Below, in pieces: positions 7,833 through 11,547 of a stretch of DNA of 11,547 nt. Below the pieces are notes generated by a model. That model did not search any database and had not been told where the DNA came from. It was given only the letters and a program-made list of their open reading frames with translations. The DNA is from Synura sp. LO234KE (taxonomy: Eukaryota > Sar > Synurophyceae > Synurales > Mallomonadaceae). A program made the translations under genes and the position numbers. The number at the start of each line of letters is the position of its first letter. Positions within the stretch are counted from its first letter, which is position 1. The stretch is from contig VKHC01000498.1 of assembly GCA_015143735.1 (NCBI GenBank), forward strand, positions 1 to 11,547. The letters are read 5' to 3'.

Positions 7833-10810
7833 TCAGTTGACAGGCTTCCCAAGCGCCTTGGCCCTCTTCGACAGCGCCTCCACAACGGATCCGAGATTGC
7901 TAACCACCTCTAGGCCCTTAGTAAAGCTGGGGTCCTCTGTCGCCGCATGGTAAATGATCAGATGACCCTGGCCTTGGTCCAATATCCCCGAGAAGTGGCC
8001 GTCCAAGATCATCTGAGAGAGCTTCTTCTCCACCTGAGAGCCACATATGCGCAACGTGAACGTCGGAACAAGGAATACTGTACAACAAATAAGTGTCCCT
8101 CTCCGAAAACTCCACTGTCAGCAAGAGAAGCACAGTACAATTCGAAGCTTACCAGCTCGATGGAGAGACCGATAAGTTTGGCGACATGGGCGACCTCTAC
8201 CCGACTACAGACGTTAGACACAGGACACAGACAAAGTGGAAGGGTCCAGTTCAAGGATTAGACGGAGTACAATGTGCGGACGGCCAGGCGCTCGCTCCAC
8301 AGAGAGATACTTTGATTTTCCCTGAAACTGTTCACCGCTAACAAGGCAGACACTCACCTGTAAGGGAACACGATCTTCATCAGATTGTTCTCCAGCATTC
8401 GCTCGTACAGAAGGTCGAGATGATGGGAGATGAGACTGTCCGACTTCAATTGAGCTTGAAAGCGCTCCACCTGCACATACAACAACGCAGTACCGTCACC
8501 ACCTGTAACACTCTCACAACTAATGACCCCGTCAGGGGCGACGCCCCCCACCCTACTGTACACACCGCCTCGGTGAAGGCGAGTAGCGATCGGTCTTGCG
8601 CGGCCGTGGCGATGGCTTGCATGGCTTCCACGTTGACTGTCACGTCTGCGTCTGAGAGACGTATGCCGGTGGAAGAGGATAAGGCCTTCCCCGCGAGGAC
8701 CTTGGAGGTGGCCCTGGACGTGAGGACGCTTGGTACCTCCGACGCAGAGTCATTGAGAATCTGGAGGTGTGAGTTTGAGTGTAGGATGGCAGCAGGTGAG
8801 GATTGGGGCCAATTGTACATGGGAGAAGGGTGTCCACCACAAGCATGAGGAGAGGTTTGAATAGGTTACAAAACGAGTTGAAATAAAAAGATAATAAGGC
8901 TAGTGGTATCTCTTTCAATGAAGACGAATAGCGTTCCAATGCGCGGGCGTATTGCGGACTGCGATAGGGAAGTGGAGCATGCGTCCGGTACACGTGGTGT
9001 TCCACGCCGAACTTGGGGACAAGTTCCCAGGACTAGAGAGATACACGGGACCGCGTATTCCAACCCCCAGTATCATCGAACGACCTAGACTGCGTCCTGT
9101 CTCCTATTGCACGCACCTTGCACAGACACATGTACTTCAGGCACTTCACAGCCCTGGAATCGCCCGCTTGGTCGTACGCCTCGAACGCCTGTTCACCAGA
9201 GGACGTGTGCGTAAGGGGTAAGTAAGTAATTCTGTGTTGTCTCTATTAAAAAGTTCAGAGAATACGCGACGGGGACATCGACGCGGTATGAAGATGTACC
9301 CCATTGTAAGGCCCCACCCCATCCCTCCTTTCGTCCTCTCTTCACCTCGAGGAAGTACGAGTAGGCCGTGGTATTGTCCTTCTCCTCACATAGTAGAACT
9401 CCAGACATCTCATCCAGCTCCGCCTTCGCCAACAATCACACCAAAACAACGAGAGAGGAAGGTTACGATCACGCAAGGGAAGCAAATGCTCATTAGCTAA
9501 GCGGCTTGGAAAGGCCGCTCTACCCTCTTCATCATATTGCAAGTAATCTTTCACCAGATCGGCCTCCTTAAGGAGATAACCAACTGGATGTGTCCCAGGT
9601 CATCCTTGTGAAGTACATATCCAGCCTATCCACCATCACCACCACCACGAAGGGCCTAGCGCCTACCTGGAGAAGAGGCGTAACGTAGATGCAGTTTGCC
9701 GCGGTTCGGCAGGCTGTCAGGGCAGCTTTGGCTAACAGACAGGTGGAGAGAAACGGGGAGGGATAAAGTGACCGTTACTCGTAATGGATATGGATGTTAG
9801 TCGAGGATTGGATCAGAGAAGGATGGGCATTCGTGGGACAGGAATTCACTCGACCCCCCACAGTGCACTATTACACCGTATCCTGGGTACCTCCATTCTA
9901 ACTTATATACACAGGTTGCAGATATACTGCATCCCCTCTTATGTTACACTAGCACATCATAAATTCCTAGAACACGCAGCAAATCGTACCCTTGGGAATA
10001 TTTTCCAATGCGTGATAGACCCTTGTCTCTGTTAGATAGGCTTCAGTAAGCATCTGCTTATCGTCAAGCTTCTTCAACTCCCTAATTTATATGCATCGAA
10101 GGTGAGCAATTAAAGGTTCATTACAATTCTAGAGTGGCTATAATCTAATCTTACTTAAGCAAGTTGGTAATAATAGAATGCGATTCTTGAAAATTCTGGC
10201 GATTCAAAAGCAATCCAGCCAACTGAAGTTCACGTTAAATTATTTCGAACGTTAATCGCATTTAGTTTACCTTGCCCTCGATTCTTTGTCGCAGAAAAGT
10301 CCTTTTCTCTACTTTGCACCACTCAATAACATCTCTACATAGCTTAATCTGAATGTCCAATGAGTCTGGAATGGTGGCAACTATATCTAAAATTCCTCGA
10401 ACAATCTTCGCTGTTTTAGCCTTGGGTATCTTCTCGAAGAAAACGTTGTTGCGACTTAACAAATTCATAATTTTATCAAATGATTTAGCCTCTGTGTAAA
10501 TTCGAGCGATTCTAAGTACAGGTTTGGCGATACTTAGACGCTACACATCGAGCAGGGAAAATCAACCAGACCTGTACAATGCTTGCTCCTTAATTTTTAG
10601 CGCAAAATCGTCTCCTCTTTCGCGAAATATTAAATCTTGGTACAATGATGCGGCGCGATCCAAATCGTCGGACTCAAGTTCATTTATATCATCAAATAAG
10701 ATTTTTAATTCGTCAACTTCATTCTCCTCCGGAACTGGTTCTTCCTCTAAAGGCGCATGACTGCTCGCATTTCCTAAATCCACCACCACTGAGTCCTCCT
10801 CCAACGACAT
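7833..10810 (-). CDS. RPN6: 26S proteasome lid subunit Rpn6 / PSMD11 (11 exons)
   Basis: Rpn6 is a PCI-domain subunit of the 19S regulatory particle lid. It braces the lid against the 20S core and the ATPase ring. The spliced product is 471 residues, against 422 in human and 434 in yeast. Landmarks are an acidic N-terminal extension (about 1-45), helical repeats with [17 protein letters not shown] (near 150), [19 protein letters not shown] (254-259) and YMCLCK (to 285), then the PCI region with [10 protein letters not shown] (341-350), [41 protein letters not shown] (409-416) and GILDQG (421-426). It ends in KPVN at TGA. Every exon aligns in order with the family without loss. An insertion of about 18 residues lies before DRSLL. 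The start at 10810 was chosen because the family's first helices follow it. An in-frame ATG at 10900 would add 30 basic residues and enter the promoter region. Confidence 0.96.
7833..10810 (-). other. RPN6: Exon-intron structure of rpn6
   Basis: Exons on the minus strand: 10810..10572, 10511..10271, 10222..10155, 10081..9990, 9731..9667, 9423..9346, 9188..9117, 8760..8566, 8470..8358, 8204..8153, 8033..7833. Introns 1 to 10 are 60, 48, 73, 258, 243, 157, 356, 95, 153 and 119 nt. All are GT-AG. Codons are split at introns 1, 3, 4 and 9, and each split codon restores the family residue. The coding sum is 1416 nt, or 472 codons with the stop. Boundaries were set by matching remembered Rpn6 family sequence across each junction. 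Intron 5, ending in GGCGAAG, has the least typical acceptor. Confidence 0.85.
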
Positions 10811-10943
10811 CTTTCGCAATTTAATACTGGAATAATTTCTCCAGAAGTCGAAGACGTGTACCGTGGCGCTTTGCTTGCGGATTAGACGGACGTGTGGCAA
10901 TTGACGAGCTCTTGATTCTGGTTTTTGGCAACTAAGTGTGACA
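10811..10943. promoter_or_regulatory. Compact divergent promoter region between rpn6 and SmD3
   Basis: The rpn6 start (10810, minus) and the first base of the inferred SmD3 start codon (10944, plus) are only 133 bp apart. Both 5' untranslated regions and both promoters must fit here, or transcripts must start inside neighbouring exons. No TATA box or known factor site stands out. The plus strand contains no ATG between 10811 and 10943, as expected for a leader without upstream starts. Confidence 0.55.
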
Positions 10944-11547
10944 AGTACGAATTATCAAATTAGCAAACTCATCTCACATTTTTTCATCACAATAATCAAC
11001 CTTATATTTAGTGTCTGTTTCTGGAAAGAGAGGTGTTGGAATTCCCGTTATTTTGATGCACGATGCCGAGGGAGGAATAGTTACCGTGGAGCTCAAGAAT
11101 GGTGATACTTATAGAGGATTCCTAGACGAATGTCAAGATAACATGAATTGCACGCTGAAGGTACTTCGCGCAGTTTGCGCCAGTTTGACCGCTTTGTGTA
11201 AGCTTAATTTGATTTTAGGATTGCAAGAAAGTCGACGCAAATGGTAAAGAATATATGATAGACGTTGCTTACGTTCGTGGTTCCCAGCTTAGACTTATAA
11301 TACTCCCTGATATGTTACAAAAAGCTCCGTTTTTCAACCGCATAAAAATGTGGCGTAAATTTAAGGGACGTGCAGTTTTCGGCACCAGCGGTGCTTTGGG
11401 GGCACCCATACGTGGCCAGTCATTAGCAATAATTAATAAATCTAGGCAACGCAGGCTTCAAGTTGAAGGGCTCCAACCAGGTGCTGGTGGAGGACTCATT
11501 GGTGCTGGTCGTGGGGGTCCTCCCTCGATGATGGGGGGCGGGATGTC
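10944..11547 (+). CDS. SNRPD3: Small nuclear ribonucleoprotein SmD3, 3' end beyond window
   Basis: SmD3 is one of seven Sm proteins that form the ring around the U1, U2, U4 and U5 snRNA Sm site. Exons are 10944 (single A of the start codon, plus any leader), 11012..11160 and 11219..11547, giving about 159 residues so far. The Sm1 motif is clear (GIPVILMHDAEGG, VELKNGDTYRGFL, DNMNC), followed by Sm2 (YVRGSQLRLIILPDMLQKAP). DNMNC with the ILPDML.KAP ending separates SmD3 from LSM4, which shares the VELKNG stretch. After Sm2 comes a basic segment (RIKMWRKFKG) and a Gly-rich tail with GAGRGG, cut by the window edge. Human SmD3 is 126 residues, so this tail is long. The 5' end is inferred because no in-frame ATG precedes the Sm fold without splicing. 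Confidence 0.93.
10945..11011 (+). other. SNRPD3: Inferred first SmD3 intron, splitting the start codon A|TG
   Basis: The acceptor tatatttag ends at 11011, and the next bases, TG TCT GTT, would complete ATG if the upstream exon ends in A. The donor GTACGA at 10945 follows an A and gives a 67-nt AT-rich intron. A second donor, GTGTGA at 10936, also follows an A. Reading back from 11011 in frame reaches a stop (TAA, 10993-10995) with no ATG between. Confidence 0.6.
11161..11218 (+). other. SNRPD3: Second SmD3 intron (58 nt)
   Basis: The intron runs from GTACTT to TTTTAG with phase 0. It joins ...NCTLK to DCKKVDANGK, restoring the SmD3 reading frame across the variable loop between Sm1 and Sm2. 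Its length is not a multiple of three, so unspliced RNA would terminate early. A T-rich stretch precedes the acceptor. Confidence 0.92.

Noticed and set aside
7947-8341. Plus-strand open frames opposite the rpn6 3' exons
   Set aside because: They are antisense shadows of exons 9-11, which encode clear Rpn6 sequence on the minus strand.
8420-8848. 142-codon plus-strand open frame
   Set aside because: It is antisense to Rpn6 exons 8 and 9. GC-rich codons on the coding strand keep the opposite strand open.
9499-9535. Possible box C/D snoRNA in rpn6 intron 5: ATGATGA on the minus strand plus a small GC hairpin (agcggc/gccgct at 9500-9519)
   Set aside because: No CTGA box D follows at a suitable distance, and the hairpin is only 6 bp.
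9342-9554. Minus-strand frame inside rpn6 intron 5 that reads like protein (contains [13 protein letters not shown])
   Set aside because: Rpn6 continues directly from TPLLQ to AELDEMSG as in the family, and including this frame would break the alignment. It is taken as intron sequence.
9629-9650. CAC/ACC-rich run that could encode a His or Thr tract
   Set aside because: It lies inside rpn6 intron 5 and is a simple-sequence repeat without coding support.
11044-11200. Identification of the Sm gene as LSM4 because of VELKNGDTY
   Set aside because: DNMNC, the GIPV...HDAEGG start and the ILPDMLQKAP ending are SmD3 features. LSM4 has a different Sm2 ending.
11011-11247. SmD3 as a single unspliced 78-residue ORF starting at GTG
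   Set aside because: The frame runs into intron sequence after NCTLK and loses the Sm2 motif. Splicing at 11161-11218 restores the complete Sm fold.

Overview
The window comes from a nuclear genome of a eukaryote, probably a microbial one. Two conserved housekeeping genes on the right are cut by short GT-AG introns. They are the 19S proteasome lid subunit Rpn6 (PSMD11), on the minus strand, and the spliceosomal core protein SmD3, on the plus strand and running off the right edge. I found no bacterial operon structure, ribosome binding sites, phage genes, insertion sequences, CRISPR array, rRNA or tRNA. The lineage cannot be fixed from the sequence. Short introns, dense intron content in Rpn6 and a Gly/Arg-rich SmD3 tail fit many protists.

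Layout. 1-3000 is AT-rich and mostly without recognisable genes. A possible minus-strand gene end lies at 1-530, and two patches of one short repeat family lie near 1150-1250 and 2340-2660. 3000-4745 is a more GC-rich block with many overlapping open frames, none recognised. 4746-5500 is AT-rich and apparently empty. 5500-7150 is mixed to GC-rich. It holds a degenerate tandem duplication, a candidate three-exon minus-strand gene (5923-6521, weakly SNARE-like) and an imperfect inverted repeat. 7150-7832 is the 3' flank of rpn6. 7833-10810 is rpn6, reconstructed as 11 exons and 471 residues with all splice phases consistent. 10811-10943 is a very short divergent promoter region shared with SmD3. 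10944-11547 is SmD3, whose start codon appears to be split by an intron.

The two recognised genes work in separate core machines, protein degradation and pre-mRNA splicing, and share only a promoter region. The most notable points are the SmD3 start codon assembled by splicing, and the sharp change in base composition and intron length inside rpn6. The left two thirds of the window is largely unexplained.
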